From positions 12,247,695 through 12,311,694 of the forward strand of contig JABAKD010000012.1 in assembly GCA_012845835.1 (NCBI GenBank): a stretch of DNA of 64,000 nucleotides, written 5' to 3'. This DNA comes from Undaria pinnatifida (taxonomy: Eukaryota; Sar; Phaeophyceae; Laminariales; Alariaceae). This document shows, piece after piece, positions 36,513 to 49,087 of this stretch. The notes below the pieces were generated by a model. It did not search any database, was not told the DNA's origin, and saw only the letters and a list, made by a program, of their open reading frames with translations. Made by a program: the position numbers and the translations under genes. Within the stretch, counting starts at the first letter, position 1. Every line of letters begins with the position of its first letter.

Positions 36513-37757
36513 TCATACCCACAATTCTTTGTTCATAAACACATCTTCCGCCCTCCACTGTCTGGGTTCTAATGAGCGAATTCTCGAACGACTGAGACCG
36601 AATGGTCCAACACCATTGACTCCTCCACAACCGAGGTGACTCCGACACTTGTACAGTTTATCCCATAAAGTATCTTGACCTGGCTGTCTTTGCAAACCTT
36701 TGCCAGCTACTAGTTTAAGAGACACCTGTCGAGCATCGTCCGCAATATTTCGGGTGTAAACCTTGTATGCATCGAACTTCCACCTCCCTTCTCGCTGTAT
36801 GACTCGTTCCGACACGTCAACTCTAGTCGCAAGCACCGAGGCATTTCCTTCCCTCAGGGGGTGCAGAGCGCACTCTTCGGGTTTTTGCCCCGACTTTTCA
36901 AGCATCTCTCTCGACGCTCAGAATGCCTGACCATATCCCCACACTCTTACTTGCCTCCCAGAACGGTACGAGGAATGTGGCGCATGTTCAGGTAGAGCTT
37001 CAAAAAATGACAGTAGTGCTACCATAAGAGCAACGGCTCCACCACCTTCACCCAACTCAGAACACGGGCCCCGAACCTCGCTCCGGGTACATAAAATGAC
37101 GCTTCCAACTTGAGCCTGGCCGCCTTTATGGCCGCGGAATCGCGCCTCAACCCGATCGGCATCGCTCCATTGAAGTCGCCTCAACTGTCTGTCGCCAGAA
37201 AAAAAATAAAACGCGGCGTCACTTTGCGTGGGACAATGTGCTGAGTTTACCACACCTGAGCCATTGGCAAATACCTCATCGGACCTGCCTAAGAAAAAAT
37301 AGCTCATGTCCAGACATAGCCAAAGCGCTCTACCCCCAGAACCTCAGGAAGATATCAGTTCCTGCCCCTTGATCAACATATCCCACGATATGGGGAGCCG
37401 AATCCTTAGCCGTGTTCACGCCAATGTATGCGATCGTGAGATACCTTGCAATACACGCTTGATCAACGGCGACCGGATCGACAGCTCGATGCCAACATCA
37501 ACCCGAGGGATATATTGAATCTCAGCTAGCTTACTCGAAATAGATCCGGCTTGATTGTCCTGTAACACACAACACAAAGCAGCGAAATCAATCAAAGCCC
37601 ACACTTTGGCCTCCTCCAACTCACATGGTCGCGGATACCGCCCTTGTGCGGCTAACCCACGGAAAGTGCACCAATACCGGAAATCCGACGCGTAAGTTCT
37701 TTCAGACGATTTCGCAACTGATCGACGGAGGTACTCGTGCCCAAACATCCTGTGCAC
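36513..37757 (-). pseudogene. Tyrosine recombinase of Crypton/DIRS type, inactivated
   Basis: A single minus frame spans this interval but is interrupted by three TGA codons (37416–37418, about 37361, 36918–36920). In order it shows a core-binding helical domain (KSSERTYASDFRYWCTFRGL), the first catalytic Arg (YFFLGRSDEVF), the beta-strand Lys (ARFRGHKGGQ), the H-x-x-R box (HPLREGN) followed by SERVIQREGRWKFDAYKVY with the Trp and the Tyr nucleophile. Such enzymes cut and rejoin DNA through a covalent 3'-phosphotyrosine and mobilise Cryptons and DIRS/Ngaro retroelements. No reverse transcriptase is seen nearby, which favours a Crypton, but a truncated DIRS element is not excluded. Each TGA could derive from CGA by C-to-T change. 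Confidence 0.7.
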
Positions 37758-38970
37758 AGATCTGCACCCGCTTGCCCTAAGTGCTGCTTCTGGTTGAAAA
37801 ACGACGCCAACCTCGGCCGTACAAGCTGCACGTCGTCCGCTAAAAAACCGAGCTTAATCGATCGCCATAGTTGGCCCCGCCAGCTGACGGAGTCCGCACC
37901 CCTATTCGTCGTCACCCTTGGACGATTTAGCGGAGCTTCCACCTTTTCCGCTCCCGTCTCTGTCTCCCGACGCGGAAGCGCTCGGCACCGTGCGAACACC
38001 AGCCTTGGGTTTCTTGTGTGCGGCCCCACTGGCGCCTCCTCCGATTTCCTTCTGTTCCCGGGGTTTGTCGGTCAGATCGTGGCGGTACTTGCCCGGATCT
38101 CCCTTTCGCTCGAACCCGCATCCTCCCGGGAGGCCCAACCGAAGCACGTAAGCTGAGCGGAGTCTTCATTCTTGCGCGCACGTGTGACCGCACGCCCTCC
38201 TTTCTCATCAGGTGCGACTGGTTCCTTGTGAATGTCAAAGTGCTCCAGTCCACCAGCGTCAATATAGATGCCAATCTTTGCCCAGGTGGGAACCACCGCT
38301 CCTGGCAATTCGTAGATCCCCGGCGGCTTGCGCTAGTTAGACGTAGAAGAGAGAGCTCCGTCGTGAACCGCGGTCGACCAATCCTCCGGATCTTCGTTCA
38401 TGAAGCGGGCTATCCTCACCTTGTGGACCGGCATTTAAATCGCTTGGTGGTTAGCTTCGCCGTGTGATGTCACCATGTCGACACCGTCCTGGAATGCCGC
38501 GCGTAGCTCCACCCGCGCCTTTCCCCCCACCGAAGTATTGTCCCGCCCGATGACGAGAAGCAACACCTTCGCCATAGTGGCGAACTGCTTTTCGATGTCG
38601 ATGGTGCCAGCAGCGCCCGTTTCCGCCCCACGCGGCATAAACGCGGTGACATCATGCCCCGATATAAGATTGACCTGTTTGTTCCACCACCGCAGAAGAT
38701 ACCAGGGCGGTATTCTTGAATACTCCTTGCAGCTGGACCCTTTACAATTATCACCCCTTTGGCTTCTCACCACAAAGTATCCAAAACGCTCGAAGGTTGG
38801 GGTTCTTCCAAGCCGCGACCCTCTCCTTCAGCCATAACTTATCTGACATGCTACCGCGAGCTGAAGCCACACCGTTGTGCTGCCCCTGGTCACTGTTCGG
38901 CTCGTCAGCGTCTTGGTTGGCTTGGGTGCCATCCAGCACATTCTGGAGGTGCCCGAGCATGTCCTCAATC
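37758..38970 (-). pseudogene. Decayed same-strand ORF(s) upstream of the recombinase
   Basis: Frame-shifted open stretches on the minus strand read, from right to left, NGGRLEKIEDMLGHLQNVLDG (coiled-coil-like), then a Cys-rich patch, then an IEKQFATMAKVLLLVIGRDN block, then WAKIGIYIDAGGLEHFDIHK, and a Gly/Lys/Ser-rich region with GCGFERKGDPGKYRHDL (possible zinc-knuckle-like cysteines are too few to call). They may be one accessory ORF of the recombinase element. No known family recognised; at least three frame changes are needed. Confidence 0.4.
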
Positions 38971-39009
38971 TTTTCAAGCCGCCCCCCGTTCTCGGTGGTA
39001 CTGCTGTTC

Positions 39010-39454
39010 TCAATATTTTCGAGCCGCCCCCCGGTTCTCGGCCGCACCGGCATCAATCGCGTCAAGCCGATCGTTAACCGCCTCGCGGTGTACAAAGTAT
39101 TCAGCTTGACGGACGGAGCGTTCGCCCGCGATGGCATTGGCACACCGACGAGCAACTGTGTAGGCTACCTGCTACTGCTGTGGCCCTGCAGCAAGTGCTA
39201 ACATGGAGCTCTGTACATTCGCTACTGAACATTGATAATGACAATAGACTGATACCTCCTACCTGGTACTTCAGAGCGTGCCTTACCTCCGAAGTGAGCT
39301 TGACGTTGCGGTCGTTGTCGCGGCCGATGATGGCGGTGATTGTGCAGTCCAGCCCGTCAGTGCACACGTCCCCACCAGCGTCCCCGAAGGCAATACATAG
39401 CTGCACAGCCACCAACAAGAGGAGGTAGACCCACTGGTGTGGGCTCTTCGTCAT
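39010..39454 (-). CDS. Possible two-exon gene for a small secreted protein
   Basis: Exon 39454–39263 (64 codons) begins MTKSPHQWVYLLLLVAVQLC, a good signal peptide with a likely cut after the Ala/Gly region near residue 25, and ends in phase 0 at donor GTAGGA. A 94-bp intron ends in a tandem NAGNAG acceptor (gtagcag); exon 39168–39010 continues VAYTVARRCANAIAGERSVR and stops after 52 codons. The stop follows a C insertion relative to an adjacent repeat unit (ENGGRLEN versus ENGGRLEK), so the original protein probably ran on into the decayed ORF to the left. Either a truncated gene or the 5' end of the element's ORF. Confidence 0.4.
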
Positions 39455-39455
39455 G

Positions 39456-42400
39456 GCTTTTCATTTTTGGCAATCGGGGCGGGGCGAGGGTGAAGGTGGG
39501 GGTAAGCAAAAGCCAACGTCAGCTAACAATGGAATATTTTGGAAAAAACTTCTAAACACGTCAGCTGTGAGTTCGATAAATGTAGGGTCGATACGTTCAC
39601 GAGTGACCGACTAGACTAGACATATGACGAGTTTAGGCACCGAAGCATCTACTGTACTAATGCACACCAATTTATAGAAATTCGCTGTCTTTTGAAGGTA
39701 ATGTTACACTCGGGTGCCTATTCGAGGCCATAGGCTCGTCCGCCTGCCCCCTAGGGAGTATCTGCCTCTCTTGCTTGGACTTGCCGCAGGCTATTGCCAT
39801 GCATACTACAGTAGCTTTCCTGTATTCTATTCCCAGTCACTTTTTCTTCCCCAGGTCAAGTAACTTGCGGGAGGCTAATTATTTTCTCTCGGCCGTTTCG
39901 TCCGCCATTGCTGCTGCTGTAGTAGCTGCTGCTGTACTGTGGTGAACATGTACGTATCGTCTTGCTCTGTTCAGTCGAGGCGCCAGGGCTGGGGGGCAGG
40001 CGAGCATCGGCAGCCAACGTACGATCTTGGCGCACTCGTTTTGTGACTAGACTATGGCTATGGCCGTCACAGCAGTGGCGGAAACCTATGCTATTGTGAT
40101 GTCTTGGTTAATAAACGAAATGAGCGTGTACCTTGGTATCTACGGTATCTGGTACCGGTATTGTTTTCGCTAAATTTTGGGTGCTGCTGGTGTACTTTTG
40201 TCAGCAAGTATAATATACGCGTCGGCCTGTTCACTTTAGTCCAGGCATCAGCGTCGCCGGAAGCGAATCGAGCACCTGAATATTTTCGATACTTGGCTTC
40301 GCAATCTGCGTGGGATACTGCGGTCGAGCACGATACATAAGATATAACCGTACAGTCGTGCATGTATGATGTAGACCCCGCGAAAGATATAGGTTGGTGG
40401 CCTTTTGGGTAGCAGCACCGGAATTTAGCTGGGTATTTTGTCAAGATGGTTTGGCCCACAATTTTTTCATGAGATTGTACAATCCGCACGGAAGGGGGGG
40501 GGGCCATCTGATGTATTTTGCGTGAACTAGTCTAAAAATATAATACCAACAACATGGGGGTGGATACCATACGAAATATACCTCAATCGGCAGCAAATCT
40601 CAAACTCCCTGTACCTACGCGAGATCTTTGGCGAAACATGAGACCAGTCCAGTCCTGACAACCGGACATTGATGGTTTCGTCTTGGGGCAAGATGCCGTT
40701 ATTAACGGAGATCACTGTTATGGTCATATTGGCATGGCATCTGTTCTAGGTTCTTGGTACGTACAAGCAATACATTTTCTCGTACGACGTCGTACGAGCG
40801 TACGAGGTGTCAGATTCGTTGTGCTTGGTCTAACATCAGCATATGAAACCGTTAAACGAGCCAATCAATGAAGATTCAAGACAAATAGCAGAATCTTCCG
40901 CGAAAAAGGTATCTTTCGTACGGTTCGGTATCTACGTCCTTCTTTTTAATGTCGAAAGTTCATGACGATCTCAGCCGCGAGAAGTCTGGTGCCAGGGCAG
41001 GCTTGATGGCCGAGCAATCTCTGCGCTACTCATAGGAACCCCGACAGGGCTGTCTGGTGTCTCGTGAGATGGTGGCTTCGGAAAACGTTGGGGAGGCCGA
41101 GCGGCCACTTTTTGGCACAGGACTCCTCCTGTGGCCGCCTTCAGGCAGACTGGTGTTCTACCATTCAAGGATATGAGATTGCTCGGTATGGGCCCACTCA
41201 CTCCCACCCGCCACCAATTAGAGAGGCGGATCTAGAACAAGTAAAGGCGATCCCCAACCTGTCCGGTGTGCTTCCTTCTGGCGCGGCTTGATCTACAGCG
41301 CGTGCCGCGTGACCGCGCTTATTAGACATCTGTCATTGACCTCCCCGAGTCCTCCTGATTGCTCCGTATCATAGAGCTCTCACCTTTGCTTCTATCTTCC
41401 GGTATCGTAGGATACGGTCGTCTTATTTCCCTCTTCACGGTGGTTCCTGCAGGTGTCGAGGACCAAGCATGCCGACCGGGTGAGAAGGCCCTCCACGTCG
41501 GGCCGGTGACCCGACTGCAGGCGATGCAGCGGTCGTGCGGGTTATGCCAGGTCGCCCGAGGCGATCCTCAGCAGAGCACCTCGGGGTGCGTCTGCCAGCT
41601 GCTGTCTTTGTGACGGCCGCTTCGATGTTTTTCTTTGTGCGAAAAAGTATTAAGGCGTTTTACCTCATATTGTATGCGGCATATCTTCTGGCGGATGGCG
41701 TGAAACGGTTGAGCACTATAAAGCAGCATTCAATACAATAAGGAGATGCACGACACCAATGCATCAAGGTGTGGTGCATACGGTTTTTTTTTGTGTTCGC
41801 TGCGTATGTATGTGCATGGGACCAAGAAGAGTCACGGGAAATTGTTTAAATTGACATGTGAAACTTGAAAGTTGAGCATCGCACAACAATTAGCTAGCGC
41901 CTGTAGTCTAGACTAAGCCGTTAGCTTTCAGGCACACTCAACTTATTTCTCCACCCCCCACGGAAGTCCTTCACTCGCGTGCACAACTTCTGTTTTTTCT
42001 CTGGCCATGTGTTCTGCTGCAGAACCCCCCCCCCCCCCCCCGCCAAAGGAAAAAGGTTCGAGCGAGCTCCTCAACATCTAAATATAGCAGGTCAACTTCG
42101 TGGCAAGTTGGAGCTGCAAGTAGCTCTTATCCGAGACGTCGAATTTGAGCCTGACCCTACCAGAATCGCAGTGTCTCATATCGATTCCAAGCAACCTGTC
42201 TTAAGGCAAGGTTTTTACCCTCCCCTTGGTTCGGCACAGAGTTGGGTGCAGTGTTCTCAAAGAGTTAAAAGTGCTGTTCGTATTATTGTCGACATGTTGA
42301 ATAATCGCCATGCTCCGGCCCTGTTTTTCTGGATGGTGCGGCGCTACCCTACACGCGCCTCAAGGTCGGTTGCTACGAAAATAGGGTGGGGGCCAACTAA

Positions 42401-43044
42401 CTCGGTCTGATTGGGAGAAGATCAAAAATGTCCTCATACTCCCCTCCCTGTGAGCGAGCAACACGCGACAAGCGCGGTCGACGTAGGCGTCGTCGGCGTA
42501 CATACTGTCACATATGATATGTGCACCAATTACTACTGTGGGTATCCCGAATTAAAAGCACCTCCCGTAGCAAGCCGAAACGAGCGCTTTGCTTTTTCAT
42601 CTTTAGCGGGCAACATATCGACTTTGTACGGTGTGGCACACCGATTTAACCTCTCTCAAGTCCCGAATGTGCTCTTGTCTTAGGCGCTCTTAGATCGGGG
42701 TACCCACTGCGTTTATTCGGGGAAAAAAAAACAGTGCTCTTCATGTTTTCGATTTAGTTTTCGTTTATTCAGTGTTGAAGCTAAACAACAAAAAAAGTGC
42801 AAAAGAGAGACAATCCATTCAACTTCCCCACGAAACGGGCGCCTCATCTGAAGAAAAAACAAACGACGTTACAAAAAAAAGTCTTCGACAGTGCTTCCCC
42901 CGGGCACAACCCTGCATATATACCTGGCGAAAATCACTAAAAATTGAGGCAGGGGCATCCATCGAAACCGAAAGATGTGTACGCGAAAAAAAGGGCATTG
43001 CACCTACCTACCCCTGCCTTCGTTACCGCTTGCTGGCCGAGAAC
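39456..43044. other. Region without a supported gene
   Basis: A 20-bp perfect palindrome centred on ACGACGTCGT (40779–40798) and a C17 run (42026–42042) are the only distinct features. The plus frames 41979–42410 and 42411–42683 are open but unsupported. Confidence 0.3.
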
Positions 43045-43278
43045 AAAAAAAGTCGACCTGATCAAAGCTACGGTAGGAGGGTACCCCCAATTTCACTCCC
43101 GCGTCAAAGCCAGAAAAGGGTAAGATACAATAGCTGTCGCCAAAACGAGCGACAGCTGATAGATGTAACTGTCGTCAGACGTGTGCGTCCACGGGCCATT
43201 GGTTCGTGTGATTGCGAGGGGCACCACAAGTGGAATAGAGCCGATGTGACGTCTGTTGTATTGCAATTGATGTGGTCA

Positions 43279-43935
43279 TTAGTTGGCCGCGACGGCGTTG
43301 AAGACGCCCATGCCTGTGTACCTACCCCGCGTGCTTTGTGCTAAGTCCACCAGCCTAACCTCTTCCCGCAACCTAGCCTTCATGGTGTCGGAGTTTCCAA
43401 GCTTGCCTATCCTGCCGAAACTCATTGGCTCTACCATGAGGTCCGCTAGTCTTTTAGCCCTACTGAGACAGACGAAAGTAAGCCCCGTGCAGGCCTCCTT
43501 CGGCCCCAAGTCTATGACGGCCTTCTCTAACGTCTGCCCCTGTGATTTGTGCATAGTGATGGCCCAGCAGAGCCTCAACGGCAGTTGCGTCCTGACCTGC
43601 GTTCCCCCGTCCTGCCAAGTATTGTCTACGGGAGAAATCGGCACACACCCTCTATATCTCTCCTAAGACGACCATTCCCCCCCTGAGTACCCTCTGAACT
43701 TGACGACAACGTAAAGGGGGAGGTTCGGCGGGGGGGCGTCGTCTGCAAACACCAACTCGACGACTTGGCCTCGAATGCCGTTCACGAGTCCAACTTGTTG
43801 GTACAGGTTCTTCGTGAGCATGACCTTGACTCCCTTAGCTAGGTAGAGGACCCTCTCAAGCCCCTCCGCCGTGTCTGCTGTCGCCCTTCTGGCGTTGGCG
43901 CACGGACCGAGTTTGGGTCAATCGCCCCCAACGGA
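43279..43935 (-). pseudogene. PIF1-like helicase C-terminal fragment with nonsense mutation
   Basis: Same 200-codon C-terminal region as 14465–15099, including ITMHKSQGQTL and FVCLSRAKRL. The codon corresponding to CAG (Gln) in copy 1 is TAG here (near 43664), splitting the frame; the downstream part 43644–43279 remains open. Like the other copy it lacks the Walker motifs, so it is a non-functional relic. Confidence 0.75.
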
Positions 43936-44335
43936 CGTCTCTCCATGATGACCTACTCCCACCACGAGACAGCAGTAGATACACTCAGCGGACACACCCC
44001 TAGCGGGCACACACTCTCCATGCCTGCTCGCCGCTGGCCACTATTGTCGCCCGCTGCGCCCGTTGTCTGTGTGCTGCCCGCTGTGTGAGCGCTGTGTGCC
44101 GGCTGTGTGAGCGGTGTGTGCTGCTGTTTTTGCTCGTGTGGTCTGCTGCGTGTGTTGTGTGTGTGTTTTGTTGCTCCGTGGTGGTCTGCCTACACCTGAA
44201 GTCTAAAATCAGATGATCCCACACTAAAATCAAGTTTAGTCGAAGACGCGCACGCAAACTATTTTTTTTCATGGGGGCCTATATTGCGAGGCCCAGGTGT
44301 AGAATAGAAACTCGCTTCGCTCGAATAAAAAATTA

Positions 44336-44870
44336 TACCCTTTTGTGGCTTTGACCCGGGAGTGAAAATTGGGGGTATATACCTTCTTTTGGCTTTGACC
44401 CGGGAGTGAAAATTGGGGGTACTCCCCTACCGTAGCCTTGATCTAAGAGGTATACCCTTTTTTGGCTTTGACCCGGGAGTGAAAATTGGGGGTACTCCCC
44501 TACCGTAGCCTTGATCTAAGAGGTATACCCTTTTTTGGCTTTGAACCGGGAGTGAAAATTGGGGGTACTCCCCTACCGTAGCCTTGATCTAAGAGGTATA
44601 CCCTTTTTTGGCTTTGACCCGGGAGTGAAAATTGGGGGTATATATCTTTTTTTGGCTTCGACCCGGCAGTGAAAATTGGGGGTACCCCCCTACCGTAGCC
44701 TTGATCTAAAGAGGTATACCCTTTTTTGGCTTTGTTCCGGCAGTGAAAATTGGGGGTACCCCCATACCGTAGCCTTAATCTAAGAGGTATACCCTTTTTT
44801 GGCTTTGACCCGGGAGTGAAGATTGGTGTTACCCCCATATCGTAGCCTTGATCACCTCTAAGAATCGCCG
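44336..44870 (+). repeat. 73-bp minisatellite with short and long units
   Basis: The word aagaggtata starts units at 44445, 44518 and 44591, a 73-bp step. Shorter units of about 46–48 bp omit the ctaccgtagccttgatct part. Each unit contains tggctttgacccgggagtg, aaaattgggggta and an inverted pair GGGGGTAC/TCCCC. About eight units in total. The same ctaccgtagccttg word is scattered singly through 45–59 kb. Confidence 0.9.
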
Positions 44871-47800
44871 TTCACCAACAGACCAAAAGCTACGGCAGGG
44901 AAGTCACTCTTGGGACTTTTTCACTCGCGCGAGTGACCCCCGACCCCGTTTTTCTTTGCGGTCTTGACCTTCCGTGCTGTTTTTATTTTGCGATACGAGA
45001 ATCCGCAATGGTTCAATGGGTACAGCTACGCTGCGCCAAGCAAGTAAGTGGCCGGGAGTACTCTTGTCAGTGAGGTTCGGATTCACTCGTCGTGCGAGTA
45101 TGATGGTATGATATGATATGATATTATATGATATGAAAGCTCAAACTCGGTAGTGAAAAGGGGAGTACATCATAATAACATCATCATAACATCATAACAC
45201 CGTCGTAACATCCCCTCCACTAATAGCATACCGTAGCCTTGGTCAACGGTCTCCGCCAATACACTCTCCTACATGCCTCCCCCTCCTCAAGCCATATAGA
45301 CTTCAGTCATGTATGTGCGGGTTACCAGTACTGTAAAAATGCCCCTGCTCAAATTCCAAGCAGGTTGCTGCATGGAAAGCCTTAGACCAACCGATCTGCT
45401 ACTGCAAAAACAACCGCACTCCAGAACCCAAGTAGGTCGGATGAAAAAAATGTGTGGTGTCAGTCTTAACCTTAGCCGTGCGAAACGTCATTACACACTA
45501 TTTCCACGTAATATGTCCCCCAAACAAAAGTGGCTTCAGCTCAGAGGACCCGCTCAAGAAGAGCAATTCGTTCACGTCTTTGCCTATACCCGAACCACAC
45601 GCGCAAAACATGTTGTGGACAACCTTCACTCTTTGGAGTCGGCGCCACGCAAAAATTACGTTCACCAACGGTCGACGCCAACACAATCCTCCCCCACGCT
45701 TCCCCTCTCTGCAAAACTTCAAGACTCAACCATCTGTTACTTCACAAATGACCCGACTCTTGTTTCACGTAGGTAGGTGGTACCGTGGTTTCCCCTCCAC
45801 AACCCATATGGAGTAGACTACCCCATTTTGTTAACTGTGAACCCGGCCCTACTCAAAATTCCAAGCAGGTTGAACTAAAAAAAATGTCGCAGTTTTGAGT
45901 TGCACTAATGTTACAACTGACGAAAAACATACGACACCACGAATTGGCAATTAGTGTATTGGCAATCAGCGTGTCATCCAAAACGTGGATGTACTTCTAA
46001 AAGGGTTCCTCTGACGAATTCGTCCCTCTCAAAAAAAGCTTTACCTAAATTGCAGGTAGAGATAAATTGTACCGTACTTCCCCCTTAGCTAGCCTTAGAG
46101 CAACATTGGTTAATAATGTACAAATAACACTAGACCCAAATTCCATGCAGGTTTGTTTGTCAATTTGTTGCACGCGTGTTCCTGGCTCCATAGCCAGACC
46201 GTTAGAGGTGTGGGAGTGGGTTTTGAGGAGCCACATCTTCGACTCATGGTCTAGTTCGTAGAACCGGAGTTTCCCCGAGTCTCCCATATTTCTTCATATG
46301 CGGCTCATCAGGGTGGGCTAGGGTTAAAATGCGGCCTCGAAAGGCCGGTAATTATCCGAATTTGAGATCATTTGGATGGATTTCGTATGTTAAGGTTGGC
46401 GTTTTATATTCGGGAAAGTTAGGAATTAGATCGGAGGCACGTGCCTCCGATCTCAGAAGCCATCCGGGGCTCTGGTGGAATCGAATAAAGTTACGTCTCT
46501 ACGAAGGAAAAGAAAGTGAGTACTCTCCGAGGACCTGCTCAATTGGCAGACCTGCAGGGGGCACTCTGTCTGTATCCCCCACCAATAACGTTACACCTGC
46601 TCTAAAAACACCGTTCCTAACGAACGCAAAAACTCACGATTTACTGACAAAAATATCCCGATTCCTGACATTTAGACATTCTGCAATATGTCACGTTTTG
46701 AAAAAAAACAGAATCACGTTTTTCTCATCAGGAACTCCTTTTCAACATCATTTTTTTTTCATGGAAAAAAAAACAAACGTACTCATCTAGAGTTGGTCAA
46801 TGCCACAATCGCCAAGACACAACTAGCAGCTCGTGTTTGCTTCACTGTTCATGTGACCGAGGTCATAACTTTCAATGGCTTTCGTCGTATCATAGTTCTC
46901 TTTGAACTTTTCAAAGGTTTGAAACAGCGCGCCTAACCATTCTCGGGTTCGAAAAGCGAGGAGCTATATCTCTCTATAAAACCCAAGGCTACGGTAGCGA
47001 GGAACCCGCTTTTTCACCGCCGGATTGGGGCGATCCACTCGCCCGAGAAAAACCTCTGTACACCTCGGGGCAAAATAGGATTCAGGCGACGTGGTTGGCG
47101 CAGCATGGATAACCATTCCATGGCGGTGTCGAATCGCGTAACAATAGTGAACACGAAAAAGTTGAGACCGCCTAAAGAAAAGGGGGGGTCGGTCGCGCGA
47201 GTGAGCTCGACCTGCTGAAAAGCGGGGCCCCAAAAAGCGAGCCCCCAACCTTAGCTGTGGTCTAAAGCCCCACTCCAGACTCCCGTTAGAGGGTGCTTTA
47301 GGTATGTACTTGTGTATGGCTCGTGCTACGGTAGGGTTACGTCTAGCACCGACTCATTTTTCCGAAGTTCCTTCCTCGCATGATGAGGAGCTCTCAACCA
47401 TCTACCTCGTCCAAATACTGACCTCCAGAAAAAACGATAGCGGTATAGCACTCTGGAGTCGTTCTACGGCGGTGGTAGCCTCCCAACGCCTCCTTAACGA
47501 AATCGCAGGTAGGTAGGTTTCGAAACCCGCTCCCGGCCGTACAATCTCCTGAAAATACGGTGCCCCTTGCCACCCCGACGTCATCGTTCGATAGTCCTTC
47601 GCAAATACAAGAAAATATACGAAGATATGCTTTTTGATGGCGTCCTGCTGCCTCGTGTCGCAGCCATGAAACGTTCGTTAAAGAAAATCGCTGGTTTGGG
47701 GGGGCGGGGGGGGGGGGGGGGGGGGGGGGGGGGGAGGCTATCATAGAATCAGTCTTTGTTGGCTAAACATTTTGTAAACGACGGGACTCGTTATCCCCAA

Positions 47801-47940
47801 ACCGTCGGTCCCGATACCAACTTTTTTCGTAACATCTGTTGTTTTAGATATACGCCTATTAATAGCCCATGGATCTGTTCACTGGGTTACACGTGGAGAT
47901 TACTAAAAACAGACAGTTTGGGGTCAAAAACCTTCAGGTA
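44871..47940. other. Repeat-derived region without genes
   Basis: Fragments of short repeat families (attccaagcaggtt at about 45.35, 45.86 and 46.14 kb; accgtagccttg at 45.23 kb; gctacggtag at 46.99 and 47.33 kb) make up much of this stretch. A 26-bp perfect palindrome lies at 46428–46453 with CACGTG at its centre. A poly-G run of 29 bases ends at 47734. Open frames here are unsupported. Confidence 0.5.
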
Positions 47941-47982
47941 CAGAGCTCCTCACGTGAGGATCCTCAGCGGGAAAAAAATGCT

Positions 47983-48026
47983 TGCACCTCTACCGTAGCA
48001 GAGACTCGTGCTACGGTAGAGGTGCA
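47983..48026. repeat. Perfect 18-bp stem inverted repeat
   Basis: TGCACCTCTACCGTAGCA (47983–48000), an 8-nt spacer, and its exact reverse complement (48009–48026). The arm contains the ctaccgtagc word shared with the 73-bp minisatellite. Probably the tip of a foldback element rather than a functional RNA. Confidence 0.85.
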
Positions 48027-49053
48027 TGCACCACTTTTTTTGTGAGGTTCCGCAATTTTTTTTTTTCAGCTTAAGACCTCTCCCAAAAACTGATTCGGAG
48101 AAAAATCAAAAACTGCTACCGGATGAAAAATCCCATGGCCTAGGCACACGCAACGAGAGAATTATGCAAAACAAATGGCCTATTATTTTTTTTTTTTCCG
48201 ACGACTTTGGGTCAAGGAGCCCCGTCATTTTGAACACAAAATAGCCAAGAAGTGACATCTCTATCGTAGCATGCGTCGGCATGCGCCAACGAGCGTACGA
48301 CCCGATCAACAATCCCATGGCCTCGTTATGCAACGACGTTTTGTTTTGTAACGCACAAAGGACGTCCGAGTGATACTGGATATAGCAAGAAATGTGTTGC
48401 CCAAAAAAGTGATGCCCGTATCGTCGCGGCACGCGCGCGTCCTCCCTCTAGTTCAGCAGCTCCGGGCTGCTCCGTGTACTAGCCCACGCTGTACTACTAC
48501 CGCCATTGTCATGTTCTTCCCCGCAAGTTTCTCCCTCTGAGGTCTCATCTCAAAGGCCGCTGTTTGTCGGCAGGGCTCTACAGCTAGAGATAAGTAATAA
48601 TAAGTATGTCTCGTGAGGTAGAGTCAGCCAACACATTGACTTTCAAGTATTCGTGAAAAAAAAACATTATTGCGAGCCGCAAACAAACGCAATAACAGTC
48701 AGGTACAAAACTCAAAAAGAGCTTCTCGCTGTGAAAAAACGTTGATTGCCACAAACGTACTACCTGGTACCCTGCTATTAATAGCCCTCCAGATACAAAA
48801 AAGTTCAACTCCGCAAACTACCGCACGGAACCAACTGCAAAATCTAGCCAATAGATAGCTGTAACTATAGTCGGTGGCGTAGTCACCCAACTCACAGCCC
48901 TGCCCAAAGGGGTCAACAAATCCCTTTGAAAAGTGCACCCATGCGCTTGAGGACAACCCGCTTCAAACGGGTGTGGAATATCATTCGACGCTTGCCACGC
49001 AGATGTGCACTTCACCGCTTTTCTGGAGCTCCTCGCTTGAGGATAAGTTTGCC

Positions 49054-49087
<34 letters not shown>

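Larger units (their letters stand above)
43045..44870 (-). mobile_element. PIF1-helicase-fragment element, copy 2, flanked by inverted minisatellite units
   Basis: Inverted partner of 13950–15240; the shared part is 43131–44330. On its left (43065–43125) lies one unit of the gctacggtag…gggtacccccaattt…ggtcaaagcc repeat, on its right (44336–44870) an array of the same unit in opposite orientation, so the helicase segment sits between inverted arms. The terminal hairpin is preserved but with a different loop. Confidence 0.6.

Noticed and set aside
41979-42683. Two adjacent plus-strand frames of 143 and 90 codons
   Set aside because: The first begins across a C17 run and neither shows motifs, repeats or splice signals.
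44336-44870. CRISPR array
   Set aside because: The 73-bp units are contiguous repeats without unique spacers, and the setting is eukaryotic.
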